This document shows positions 31,001-44,400 of a stretch of DNA of 64,000 bases, piece after piece; the first letter of the stretch is position 1; each line of letters opens with the position of its first letter. The position numbers were made by a program, and so were the translations under genes. The DNA is taken from contig JAZKLR010000248.1 in assembly GCA_037103525.1 (NCBI GenBank), forward strand, positions 1,287,984-1,351,983. The letters are read 5' to 3'. The stretch comes from Ganaspis brasiliensis. Its lineage: Eukaryota; Arthropoda; Insecta; Hymenoptera; Figitidae. The notes beneath the pieces are model-generated. The model did no database searches. It saw only the letters and a program-made list of their open reading frames with translations, and was not told the DNA's origin.

Positions 31001-32936
31001 AATAGGATACAACGCAAAAACTACAGTAAAGTTTATATGTAGACATCCGCATAGAAAAGGAATAATTTGGCACTGTTCGATTTATTTTTGAGAGAATTGA
31101 ATATTAAAATTTGTAGTACACCCTTATCTTTCTTACAATTTAAAAGTTAAACAGAAATTTATTACATGTTTCTAATGTAGATGAAGTCATTTTATTTTTA
31201 TGCAATACAAAATTTACGTACCTAAATTATTTTTTATTGATTTTTATTTTTAAAATTGTTATTACCTCGGGAAATAAAATAGACAAAGTTGTTCCTTTTC
31301 ATGCCATCGTCTACATGTGTGATTTACAAGTTTGAATTATTTTTCTCTAAGTCTAATTTTTCTTTTAGGTAACTAAATAAATGATATTTCAGAAACCACA
31401 ATGGGAAGTTGAAAGTCGTGTAGAGTGGTTGACAATAAACGAATTGATAAAAAAGAAGGATTCTCGTCATTGGTACTATTTTGATTACAAATATATGCAT
31501 GAATGGTGCAAGGATTCTCCTGAGCTTTTAAATGCTCTCGATTGGAATAGATTTGGTTTTGACTTGAGTGGAAAAGATTCTACAATTTGGATTGGTAGTG
31601 AAGGTGCTCACACGAATTGTCATCAAGATTCTTACGGATGCAATTTAGTAGCTCAAATACATGGACAGTAAGTAAATTAATTTATTTTTAAATGAAAAGC
31701 TTTTTAAAGCGACAATTGTGTAATACTTAAAAAATTGTTTATAGAAAAGAATGGATTCTTTATCCTCCGGAAGCAGAGAAATATCTTCGGCCTTCAAGAG
31801 TTCCCTACGAAGAATCAACAGTTTATAGTTCAATAAATTTTTTTTCGCCTTCGCTAGAAGAAGAGAATGAGATTAAAAATATTCCAGGCGCAAGATTAAT
31901 TACTTTGAAGCCTGGAGATGTTTTATTTATCCCAAAAGGCTGGTGGCATTATGTAGAATCTTTAAGTTTAAGTGTCAGTGTCAATGTTTGGCTGCCTCTT
32001 GAAACAGATTGCAAAGCAAGACTCAAGGAAGCACTAGTTAAATTGATGGTCAACGGAATCGGAAAAAACATTCCATCTTCCTCGACAAACGACAAGTATT
32101 CGATTCTTGAATCCATTAATTACGTGAGTTATCAATTAAGATTATATAAACATTGTCCTAATACTGTTCTTTTTAATATTAACAATTCATTTTCTTAGTT
32201 TTTTCATTTATATGTTTAACACTATTCTTTAGATCCAATCTTCTTTATTCAGCAATGTTATTTAAAATACATTTTTTTAGCTCGAGAAAACCGTTAAATT
32301 TATTTTTATCCATCTGATTTATTAGTTAAACTAATTTTCATTTAATCAAGTTTTCATATATTTTAATTTTTTATATTTTCACAATTGATTAATTAACATA
32401 ATTGTTAGGTCATCGAATTCATATTCAACAAAAATGTCATTTTACAGAAATTCTTTTCAATTGACTTTTTTATTTATGAAAAAGAGACTGAAATGCTTTT
32501 AAAATTACGTCGCTGTTATGAGTTTTGTTTTTTCTTTAGTTCTCCAGTTCCATGAACCTAAAAATTATTGAATTAAAAATCGATTATTTATTTTTTTTAG
32601 GTAGAGACATCTCTCGAGGAATGCAGTAATCAACAAGTTAAAACGGTTCCCAAGGAAAGTAAGCAAATTTGGACAGCTGAATCTTTGGCGAATGCTTATC
32701 CATTTTTCATATTTTTAGTTCCAAGATTGAACTCTGCGGAATTGCAAAATCGATTTACAATGAATGGAAATCGTTTTTCAGTGCAATTGGTGCCTGTAAT
32801 TAGCACTTCTTTAAAACAGCATGAAGTCAACTCTTCTAGTCAGTTATTAACTGAACAAATTTTTAACGCTTTTTGTAACTCAGATATAATTGAAAAAGTA
32901 GCTGCTACCTTATTGAACAAATATTCACCAAGTTAA
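28032..32936 (+). CDS. HSPBAP1: THAP domain joined to HSPBAP1-like JmjC protein, seven exons
   Basis: Exons: 28032-28272, 28400-28512, 28589-28654, 30828-31025, 31393-31667, 31745-32123, 32601-32936; 1608 bases, 535 residues, all junctions in phase. Exons 1-2 encode a THAP zinc finger (CCVPGC near residue 13; CSRHF near 70; the family's AVP motif as AVPS near 97), a DNA-binding fold. Exon 3 is a short linker. Exons 4-7 encode a JmjC Fe(II)/2-oxoglutarate oxygenase fold like HSPBAP1: His283 and Asp285 in the CHQDSYG iron-binding motif, the distal His366 in GWWHYVES, and family motifs YEES and LKPGDVLFIP. Substrate unknown. Exon 4 has no usable in-frame ATG at its start and begins at a splice acceptor in phase 0, so it needs upstream coding sequence; the THAP exons supply it. 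Two separate genes with an unseen first JmjC exon remain possible, since the joining intron is 2.2 kb. An AATAAA near 32994 is a likely poly(A) signal. Confidence 0.75.
28853..30760. repeat. 1.9-kb foldback (near-palindrome) inside an intron
   Basis: The left arm (28853 to about 29660) and right arm (about 29845-30760) are reverse complements with scattered differences. The two matching frames at 29148-29408 (-) and 30212-30454 (+) are simply mirror images of each other. Outer ends read GACCAAATTAATTTCAAATC and its complement. It lies wholly within the intron between the THAP and JmjC exons. A diverged part of the same family occurs at about 53300-53510. Transcribed, it would form a very long hairpin RNA. 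Confidence 0.8.
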
Positions 32937-35436
32937 TGACTGAATTTATGTAAATGAAATAATATTTGTTGAGAAATGTAATATTTTTGTTAATAAAATA
33001 ATTAATTTTAAATATATAAACATTATTTTAAATCCGATTCATATTTTTAATTTCTTCAACTTGATATTAAACATTCTGTTTAGATTTTCTCATGTAAAAA
33101 TAATAATCGGTCGAATGAGAGCTTGCAAACTTAGAGCTGCGTTTGAATTATTTTGATATTTCTTCTTTATACTGGATAATCTATTTATTTATCTACTATT
33201 AACATTTGTAGATGGTCTTGCTTCGCTTCATCTGAAATGTTAAACTAAACATTTTTTTATTTAGAAATGTTAATTCTAGAATTAAAAAATGGTTATAATA
33301 ACTCACGACAAACTTTACATTGTTATTGTAAAACTATAAATTTTTGCAAATTCAAATATAGAAAAATACGAAATTGAAGAATAAATTTAAACAAAATAGT
33401 TGAAAAATTATAGGAATAACTGTTGAAAATAATTGCAAATTGAAATGGACTGAAAATTGAAAAAAATAATTATTGAAATTGAAGAAAATAATACAAAATT
33501 GAGGAAATAAATTGAAACCTTAAGAAATATAAAATATAAAATATAAAATTTTAAGATAATAATAGAAATAGTTGAAAAATAAATAATTTTATTATTTATT
33601 GAGAATAATTGAAAAATTGAAGAAATTATGTAAAAAATGACGAAAATAATTGTCAATTGAAAAAAAATTCGAAAAATGACTAGATTAATAGACAATTGAA
33701 AAAAATAAACAAGAAATATTAAATTTAAAGAAAATAATTGAAAAATTAAGAAAATTATAGGAATATTTGTTGAAAATAATTGCACATTTAAAAACTGAAT
33801 TAAAAATAGAAAAAAATAATTAAAATTAAAAAAAAATGAGAATGAAAGAATGGAAATGAATTTTAAAGAATATATTTAAAGATTGAGAAAAAGTAATTGA
33901 AAAAAGTCGAGAATTAATGATTATAGAAGAAAACAATTGAAAACTGGAGAATAAAATTAAAAATTAAAGATAATAATTGAACAACTGTATTTAAAATTAA
34001 AGAAACTTAATGATAATAGAAAAAAGGGGATACTTTTTTAATGTTAAAGAAAATAATTGAAAACTGAAAAGTCGAATTTAAGTTTCAAGAAAATAATTGA
34101 TAATTAAAAGAATAATTACAATATGACAAAATAATTAAATATTGGAGAAAATAATTAACTATTAAAAAAATAATTAACAATTGAAAACAAATTCAAAAAA
34201 TGGTGAGAATCGGCATTTGAACAAAATTTTTTTTTTAAATCAATGAGTAATCATAAAATTGAATGAAAATAATAAATTGTCAACTGAAAACTGATAAAAA
34301 TTATGAAAAAAAATGTAGAAAATAAATTAAAATTGAAAGAATTAATTGGAAATTGAAGAATTGTATTGAAATTTCAAGAAAATAATTGACAATTGAGATA
34401 CTGCGAGAATTATTGAATATTGAACAAAATAATTGAAAAACGAAGAATGCAATTGAAAATTGAAGTAAATAAATGAGAATTGAAGAAAATAATTAAAAAT
34501 TAAAGAAATAAATTGAATAATTAAGAATTAAATTAAAATTTTAAGAAAATAGTTTATAATTGAAAGAAAAGTTACAAAATGACTAAAATAATTCAATATT
34601 ATAATATTACTTATTATTAAATATTTTTAAGAGGAATTTTTTGACCTTCTTATTCAGTTGAAAAATAATCAGTAATATGTCTACTAGATTGGAAATTTCG
34701 CGCCAGGCCGTTACATTTTTTTTCGTCAAAAATTTAATGTATCACTTATTTTTTTTTTCCCCGTTTATATGTTAAATAAATAAATTAAAGAAATAATAAT
34801 TGAGAAATGAGGAAAATAATTGACAATCGAAAGAAAAATTTTTAATCTGGCGAAAATAATCAACAAAAGAAAAAAAAATTAAAAAAAAATTATAAAATTA
34901 TTAAAAATTATTAAAATTATAACATTTAAAGAGCGAATAATTGTATATTGAAAACTGTTGAAAATTATAGAAAAAATTATAGATTTATTTATTAATGAAA
35001 TTAAAATTATTTGAACTGATGTTTAGAAATTTTAATTTATTTAAATGCATTTTTCAAAAAGCAACTGATTTAAAACAAAAAAAATATCTAAGTGCGAAAC
35101 TTCAGGTGTGGAGAGAATGAAAGAATGAATTAATCTTGTGGATTATTATTATAGATAAAATGAAAAATAATACTGCACATTATTTTTTGTGATTTAAATA
35201 AGTCTTTATTTATAGTAACTAAATTTTCTTCTTTTTCTTTAGTTCTAGTAAAACGCACAATATAACACATACCCAGCAATGAATGTACAATGATGTACAT
35301 ACAACAGTTTGACAGTTCTATACATTTTCGACCTTATGAGATCATGTCGTAGAACGTAGCTTGGTTTTAAAAGTAAACGAAAATTCTTTTTCCTTGAGAC
35401 AGAGTTTGTTCTGGCAATTTAAAACAAAAAATTATA
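32937..35436. other. Spacer filled mostly by AATTGAAAA-type minisatellite
   Basis: No gene seen. From about 33360 to 34620 and again 34780-35000 the sequence is a degenerate array of 12-20 bp units such as AATTGAAGAAAATAATTGA. The frame 33408-33785 (-) is its low-complexity shadow. About 35200-35436, directly before Arl2, is less repetitive and is the likely Arl2 promoter and 5' UTR. Confidence 0.65.
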
Positions 35437-38267
35437 ATGGGTCTTCTAACAGTATTAAAGAAATTGAAGCAAAAAGAAAAAGAAATGAGGATTCTTATGC
35501 TGTAAGTTTGTTTATACAATTCTTTCTAATTTTGGGGTTATATCATCTGTCAAAACAATTGTAAAATTTACTAAAAACATACTAACTAACACCAAATAAT
35601 CTTGATATATTTAGACCCAATTCATGTAAATTTGTATAATTATACCTTAATTTACTGTATCAATTCACAATTTCTCAATTAAAGTTCATAACCTCAAAAG
35701 TAGTTAACATTTTATTTTCCGTTTTTTAAAGTATGTGTATTTATCTACAGTTGTAAATTGATGTGATTTTGTTCACTTATTTCCCTATCAGAAAAACATT
35801 TTTTCAGTTATTTTTTACAAATTAAATTGTTGAAAGTAGTTTAGGAATTTTCAACTTTTTATTTTTATAGATAATACTATCCTTGTTTAGCATTGAAAAG
35901 AATAAAAGGTTTTTCTGATAATATTTTAAAATACAAATTTTTTGACACTTATAGACTACTTTATTCTTTATTGTTTTTTAAGATGTATATCTTTCAACCT
36001 TTTTGTAAACATTTTATAACCTAATGTCAATAATTGAAGCATCACGAAGTATTAATCTAATATCAGGGTATAATAATGTTGTAATATAACATTTTTTAAA
36101 TACAAAGCAAGGTTTATAATAACTAAAAAAATTAAGTGAATTTTGATAATTAAATTTTGCGGTCATCCTGTCCTTTAATTAAATTTTAATTTAAAAATTA
36201 ATTTTATTTTATAGTTAATATCTTTTTTTAATATTTGTGCAAAGGACAAATATAAAGAAAACAGAATAAGAAGCAAAAAATAAGAAGCAAGAACTTTTTT
36301 TGACACAAAAAAATAAGACAAGAAATTGATTTCTTTTTTTTTTTTTAATTAATGTATACTTTTCAAAAAGCACGGGAGGTTTTCTTCATTGAATTTGTCG
36401 TTATCATGTCCTTTAATTAATTTACTTTTTAATACGACTCCAAAAGTATTTTAAGTAGGCTCGAAACTCGTTTTAACATTTAATCATATTCATTTAACAT
36501 ATTTAACATATACCCCATCGTAGGGCTACATAATATATTAAAAAAATAAATTTTAAGAAAAAGCTGAAAACATACATTTTTCGTGTAAATATTATAAAAT
36601 TATTATAATTAGTATTATGAAAAATTACTGAGGGTAAATTTTTTATACAAATTCCTTCGAAAAAAATTAAAACGTGAAAATTCAAAAACGATATTAGATT
36701 GGATTAAAAGTGTTCAAAATTTCACGATATTTGGAACCTGCATTTGTTCATTTCAATCGAAAAACTACCTCTATTTTTCAAATTTTATAATAAATTTAAA
36801 AGTAGCTCAAAGCCGATGAAGTTTCCTATGTTTTTTGTCGTGAGAAATAATTTTTCGCAGATTTGATGTATAATCCACGAAAATCAATATTGTTTAATCG
36901 GTTAACTCTATTTCTTTTCAGAAACGTTCGAATAACATCCAATAATTCATTTATAAATTTTCTGTTATTAACTATTTTTTACAGGACCGTAAAAAACCTC
37001 TTTAAATTGCAAACTTATGGAATAATTGTTAAAAATTATTTTTTATTTTTTTTATGTGTTCTTTGCAATATTTTGCAACAATAACCTAATTATAAACTTT
37101 TACTAATTAATCCATGTAATTTTTAATTTGCTTAAACGAGTTATTGTTGTTATTTATTAACTTTTAATGAAATAAAGCTAGGAACTTGAAATTTTCTTTT
37201 AATTTTGCAGTTTTCTGTGTTTTAAATAACCAAAAATAAAGAATAACTTTCAAATTTATTTATAACAGTTGTTTAAACAAATTGTTCTTGATATTTATCA
37301 CCTTTTGATAAAATAAAGATAAAGTCACATTTAATTTTTTCTGAATTTTGCAATTTTTTATGTTTAACGTAACCGGAAATAAAAAGTCGTTTCGCTAAGT
37401 TGGTCAGGATTTTTTTATTTTCAATTAAATTAGCTACCCTGATTATAATAAATAAAAAGTTAGTTTTCACAACAGGCAATAAATTGAAAAAAAGGGAAAA
37501 ATCATAGAAAATTTAATTGATCAAAAAAATTAGAAAACAACCTGTAAACATCAATCAATAAAATATTATGTACTTAATTTTGCGCATTAAATTTAATTAT
37601 AAATAGATATTTAACTATTATCTTAAATAAAATAAAATATCAATCTAAAATTGATAAAAGTATGAATAAAGTATGAATTGACAGATTTTCAATTTTTTTC
37701 AATTTAACAATTTATATTTCATTATGCTCTTTTTTTCATTGAATTCAAATTAATAAAAATTTTATAAAAATTTGTAGAGGCTTGGATAACGCAGGAAAGA
37801 CAACAGTTTTGAAAAGATTAAGTGGAGAGCCAATAGATACAATTTCACCAACTCTGGGTTTCAATATCAAAACACTTGAACATCGAGGGTACAAGTTAAA
37901 TGTATGGGACGTCGGTGGACAAAAGTCGTTGAGGTCCTACTGGAGAAATTATTTTGAATGTACAGATGGCCTTATTTGGGTCGTGGACAGCGCAGACAGA
38001 AGAAGGCTTGAGGATTGTAAAATTGAGTTGCACAAACTTTTACAAGAAGAAAGATTGGAAGGCGCAAGTTTATTAGTCCTCACCAATAAACAAGACTTAC
38101 CTGGAGCTCTTTCAGCACCAGAAATTGCTGAAGTTTTAGAATTGCCTAACATTAAGTCTCATCACTGGCAAATTTTCAAATGTTCCGCCGTTACTGCTGA
38201 AAATTTAGTTGAAGGCGTAGATTGGATACTTGACGACATCGCAGCCCGAATATTTTATTTGGATTAA
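35437..38267 (+). CDS. Arl2: ADP-ribosylation factor-like 2 small GTPase
   Basis: Two exons, 35437-35501 and 37778-38267, join in phase to 184 residues, the usual Arl2 length. Arl2 is a cytosolic GTPase that works with tubulin cofactor D in tubulin heterodimer folding and with BART and PDE6D-type carriers. The start MGLLTVLKKLKQKEKEMRIL is the Arl2 N-terminal helix. The join restores the P-loop GLDNAGKT; then come switch I (DTISPTLGFN), switch II WDVGGQ, the guanine motif NKQD and CSA. Gly2 is present but lacks the usual myristoylation context, as in Arl2 generally. The 2.3-kb intron holds only AT-rich sequence. AATAAA near 38386 is a likely poly(A) signal. The LRR gene ends on the opposite strand 136 bp downstream. 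Identification is very secure. Confidence 0.97.
35502..37777 (+). other. Arl2 intron
   Basis: AT-rich, with no exon, repeat array or element that I can define. Frames at 36503-36685 (-) and 36863-37084 (+) have no protein-like composition. Confidence 0.6.
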
Positions 38268-38403
38268 GTATACATTTTTCCTTTAGTTTATAGAACATTT
38301 AACTTATTAACAAACAATGAAACATTTTCATGATTTTAAAATTTTAAATCGTTAATTTTAATTAAAAATCTTGTAATAATTGAAAAATAAAGTCTTTTGT
38401 ATT

Positions 38404-41400
38404 TTAGATAAATTCTGAGTTTATGGATTGAAAATCCTCTGCAAAGTCTTCGAGTGAACTTTCTTGAAATCTAAGCTCCTGAAATAAAATTTTGGATATG
38501 TGCATTTGTAATAATCGGTTAATTCAAAATATTAAAATTTATGTTGTAATAAATTATTTTATTCTGCAGTTTATAGCTTCTCTCACAAATTACGTAGTAG
38601 GTTTTAAGGGGGGTGGGGGTTTCTCATTTTGTTACGTAACACTTTGACTTTACAATCTGTACATAGAAAAGTGCAAAGCACTTAATAAAATATAATTTTA
38701 AAAAATAATACAATATTGAAAAAACATTGAAAAATCGAGAAATACCGCCTAAAGAGAAGTTTTTAGATTAAAAGTTGAAGTCGATAGTAGTTTATTTTTT
38801 CAAAGTAAATTTCAAAGTTTATTTACCAAAATAAATATATTAGATCGTTAGTTTGAGTTTAAACATGGCAGATATAATGATGTTACAAATTATGAGAAAA
38901 TTAATATAAATAAAAATATCATGTAAATTCATTTTTTTAATTTATTTATTCCTAAAAGTCTCCTATTTAGAAAATCTTACCCTAAAATCCTCTATTTTTC
39001 ATTAAAGTATATTGAAAGTCAAGGTATATAGAGATTTTCAATTATTTTCAATCTTCTTTAAATTTTTATTATTTTTTCAATCATCAAATATTTCAATTAT
39101 TTAAAAATTATTTTTTTCAATTTTTAATTTATTAAATTATATTTCAATAGATTTCCTGAATTTTCAGTCCTTCATCTCAGATTTCAATTATTTTCTTCAA
39201 TTTACAATAATTTTTATAATTTTTTAATTTATTTTTCTACCATTCATACTTATTTGTATTATTATTTGACGAAGTTCATAAACTGTCAATTATTTTCATC
39301 AAATTTTAATTATTTTATTCAATTTAAATTATTTTTACGACTTATTAAATATTTTCAATATTTTTCAATTAATTTCCAAAACTTGCAATTATTTTTTTAC
39401 ATTCTAATTTTTTTTTCTTTACTTTTTCATTGTGTTTATCATTTTTCAGTTATTTTATTAAATTTTAAAAATGTTTTCTAATTTTATCAGCTATTTTTCA
39501 TAAATTTTATTTATTTTCTTTAATTTTCAATTATCTCTATAATTTTTAAAATATTTTCTCCAATTTTTAGTTTTGCAAAGTATTTTTTCATATACTTTCT
39601 ACATTTTTAATTTATTTATCTCAAATTTCAGTTATTTGTATTATTTTTTAAATATTTCCATCATTCTTAAACTGATTTCTTTAAATTTTTAATGTATTTC
39701 TCCAAATTATAATTTTTAAATTATTTTTTAACTGACTTACTAAACCTTTAACTATTTATTTCAAATTTTAGAATGTTTCAATTCTTTTTTTAAAATTTAC
39801 AATTACTTTCAATATTTTGTAATTAATTTCCTAAATTTTCAATTATTTTTAAAAATATATCATTATTTTGGCCATTTTTCAATTATTTCCTTTAATTTGA
39901 TATATATTCTGTAATTTTTTTTCAATTATTTTTCCCAATTCTCGATTGTTTTCTTCAATTCTCAAATATTTGCTTAATTTTCAATTACTGTCTTCAATTT
40001 TCAATTATTTCTATAATTTTGCAATTTTCTGTCTCCAATTTTTAAAATTATTTTCAATTTAATTTACTTAATCTTCAATTTTTAATCTTATATTCCAATT
40101 CTTTTTTTCAATGTTCAATTTGTTTTATAACCTTTTCATTGATTTCTTTAATTTTAAATTACCTTCATCATTTTTTAATTAGTTTTCTGAATTTTTAATT
40201 ATTTTTCTCAATACTCGATTGTTTTGATCAATTTTGAATTTTTCAAATATTCTCATCATTTTTAAAATGATTTTTTTAATTTTCAATCACTTTCTCTATT
40301 TTCAATTATTGTTTTCAATTTTCAATTATTAATCTCAAATTTGAATTTTTTCTTTTAATTTTTATTAGTTTTATAATCTTTTGATTGCTTTTTTCCAATA
40401 TTTAATTATGTTCATCATTTTTTAATTATTTCCCTAAGTTTTCAACTTTTTTTATAATTTATCATTATTTTTATATTTTTCAATTATTGTATCTTAGTTC
40501 ATATATATTCTGTACTCTTTCAAATTATTTTTCTCATTTCTCAATTATTCATTTTTTAATTATTCTTATCATTTATATTTAAATTATTATTTTGAATTTT
40601 CAATTATTTCTAAAGATTTGCATTCATTTTCTATAATTTTTAATTATTATTTATCAGGGAGAGGGGTAGAGGGAGGGGGTAAAAAAAGGTCTAAAAACCT
40701 GTTACGTAATTTGTGGATGAAACCTATGAGACTTACCTTTTTAACCATTTTCTTAGATTTAAGCTCTTTCTTTTGAATTTCTTTTTTTGGTTTCATAGTT
40801 TTTTTATCTTTATCGTTTTTCTCTTTTTTTCCTTTTTTTTCTTTTTTCCTTTTTTTTTCTTTTTTCTCTTTTTTGATTTTCTTCGTCTTTTCTGGTGGAA
40901 GTACAGTGTCTGGATATTCTTTTAAATAAAATGACTTCAATTCCCCTTGATCAACAAGATTTTTGTTTACTGCAAAACTTTTTGCAATTGCAGTAATCAA
41001 ATTATCAGAAAGCTTGAGTTTAAAATTTTTCACCAATTCCGAGAATTTTTCTGAAAAAACAAAAAGTTAAATATATATACGGAATTAATTTAAGAATAAG
41101 TAATTAATATTATTTTATTCTCACTAAATGAAATAGATGTATCTTCTAAGGTAAGAATGAAATGTCCAAAATCCTTTCTTTCATTTTTCTTCTTGGTGTT
41201 TATCGCTTCAAAATTGGCTCTTTTTAAAAGAAGGTGCTTTACATTTGGGCCTATTAGTTTAAAATTGCTAAGAATCCCACCTAATTTAATGTCTAGCCAG
41301 GGTTTCGTGTTTTCAATAGTTTCCAAAGTTGATAAAACTTTTTTCTCAACCCAAATGTTCTCTAAATTTAAGACCCGAAGTTTACTTTCGGGAGCTTCCT

Positions 41401-44400
41401 GTAAAGTCAAGGATTCAATAAGATTGAGGACTTCTGTTCTTTTTAAAGGATTATTTCCTATGTAAAGTTCCTCCAAATTCGAATTCTTGGACAGAGTATT
41501 TGATATTTTACCAATGTCGACAAACTGATTCCCTTTGAAAAATTAAATATTAATTATTACCATTACTAGTTAAGTAAAATTGCGCAATCACACAATATTA
41601 GTTGCTTATGTTATTATTTAACAGAGCAATTTTTTTTATTTATTTTATTTGAAAATTTAAATGTCAATTTGCCTTTATTTTGAATGGTTAAAATTCAAAC
41701 TTGTTTAATTAATATCTATAGGTATTTGAAATTTTAAAGATTTAAATTTGTCAAAAGTTTGAATAAACATTTATTCAAACGGTTACAACAATTATAAAAA
41801 TTTAATTTATCTTTAAAATAACAGCTTTTTTACTTTCTAAACGAAATAGGCCTTAACTAAAGAAATTTGATTAAATTGAGGATAGATACTTAAAAATTGA
41901 GTTTATAATGTCAAAACATTGATTTATGATCAGGAATGTTGAAAAATAATTTATTAGTTAACAACATTTTTTAAAATATATTTCTAATGTTACATTTATT
42001 TAGGAACCCCTAATTTTAGCTTTTTTATTTAATTGATACTTGCTTTAATTCGTCTTAACATGCGAATGACCCCCTATTTAAATTCCAATTTATCCAAATT
42101 TAAAATTATTTAAATTGTATTTCATTCTAATTTTAATTCAACTTAAATTTAGTCCTTTAGAACTTTAATTTATCAAAATTTTAATCCATCCAAATATTAT
42201 ACTAATCAAATGTTAAATTATCCGAATTTTAATTTTTCTAAATTGTAATAGATCTAAAAATCAAATTTATCGAAATTTTATTCATTTGAAATTTAAATCG
42301 ACTTTCATGTCAGTTCTGTCTAAATTTTGGTCAATTCGAATTTCAAACGGTCCTGTTCCAATACATTTTTAATTAAAATTTTAATTCATTACAATTTTAA
42401 TTCGTCCAAAATTTAAATAATATCAATTTCAATTTATTTAATTATTTTAATTAAACTTAAGTTTAAGTTTAATACATCGAAACTTCAACTTATGCAAATT
42501 TTAATCTACTCAAATGTTGATTTATTCAAATATTAATTTACCTATTCGAATTTTGAAATTACATTTCAATCTATCCAAATTATTATGCATTCAAATTTCA
42601 ATTGATCAGAATTTCGAACCTGTTCATTTTTTTTTATAGAAATATAGTTCAAATAGCATTACTTCAAATACCTTATATTTATTTTATAGAAAATTTAAAA
42701 ACACATCGATTGTCATATAACGAACTTTTAATAAGTCCTTAGTGACTTAAAAAAAATAAAAAACGAACAATGTGCTCTCTTTAGAAAACAAAGTATTTAC
42801 AATTTTATATTTAGTAATATTTAGTTATTTTTTCATCCAAAAAAATTTTTTTTCTGAAGAATATAAAGGTTATTACATACTAAAATTTGATTTAAAAATA
42901 TGAATAAGAATGTCAGGGAATTTTTTATTTTAATTGGACTGGGCACCCTATTAGGTAACTTTTATAAAGGAGTAATGTGTTAATGAAATGAACACGAATG
43001 TGTAACTTGTTAGTGATTTTTTAATCGGGTATTATATAAAAACTAGCAACATTAACTTAAATTAAACTTTGCATTGTTGTTGGTCATTTAAAACTATAAA
43101 TTTTTGCAAATTCAAATAATAAAAATTACGAAATTGAAGGAGAAATGACGAAAATAATTCACAGTTGAAAACAAAATTCGAAAAATGGCTACATAATTAG
43201 TTAATTCACAATTAAAAAGAATAGTTTCAAAAATTAAACAATATATATTAAATTTAAACAAAATAGTTGGAAATTATATAAATAATATTTTGTTCAGTTT
43301 GGAAATAATTGCAAATTAAACGACTGGATTGAAAATTGAAAAAATAATTGAAATTGAAGAAAATAATAAAAAAGTTAAGAAACTAAATTGAAAATGTAAC
43401 AATTAAATTAAAATTTGAAAAATAACTGATAATTGAAATAAAAATTATATAATGACGAAAATGATTGACAACTGAAAACAAAATTCAAAAAATGGCTAGG
43501 TTGGAATAATTTAAGAAATCAAAGAACAATTATTAAATTTTTATGTTAATAATTGACAATTGAAAAATTGTAGGAAATAATTGAAAATTGAGGAAAGTAA
43601 TTAATAATCGAAGGAAATAGTTAAAAAATGACGAGAATAATTGAAGTAAATATGTGAAAAATGTTGAAAATAATTGTCGATTAAGAACATAATTCGAAAC
43701 TAAAGTAAAATAATTGCAAAAATAATTAAATAATAAAATTATTAATTAATAATTAAATAATAAAAAAAAGCAAAATAATTTGCAGTAATTTAATAATATA
43801 ACAATCAATTGGAGAAGTTATTAAAAAATAAAGAGAATTTTAAATGCAAAAAAATGAAAAAACATTAATATTTTACGAATTTTTGATCATAAATAAAAGT
43901 TATATAGGTCAATCGATTCGTTTTGAGATAAGGGATCTGATTTTTGTGTTCCTTAAGTTGTATTTTTAGCATGAAAAAAATTTTCGGCAAAAAACGATTT
44001 TTTTCGATGAAAAAAGGTGCTCAAAGAAATTTGGTTGGGTATTTTCAAAAATCCCTGTGTCCAAATTTATAGATATTGATGAGATTAATAAGTTTGCCAA
44101 ATTTTTTTAGAATCCGTTTAAGCGTTTACAAGATATCCTGTACACAAAAAACGCTACACACACACATCTGGACATTTGCATAAAAATGAAAATTTACGCT
44201 TTTTAGATGAAAATGAATTGCAAATTGAAAAATAAATCAAAAATTGAAACAAGCAATTAAAACTTGAAGAATCGAATTGAAATTTGGAGAATACACTTAA
44301 AAATTGAAAGAAAGTAATTGAAAAATCCGATAATTGATGAATATAGAAAAAAAATTGAAAACTTAAGAATAGAAAGAAAAATCGAAGAATGGAATTAATA

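Noticed and set aside
33408..33785. 125-codon minus frame rich in Ile/Phe
   Set aside because: Low-complexity translation of the AATTGAAAA minisatellite; no membrane-protein features beyond composition.
40713..40925. Phe-rich 70-codon plus-strand frame
   Set aside because: It is the antisense of the Lys-rich stretch (KKEKK) in the LRR protein.
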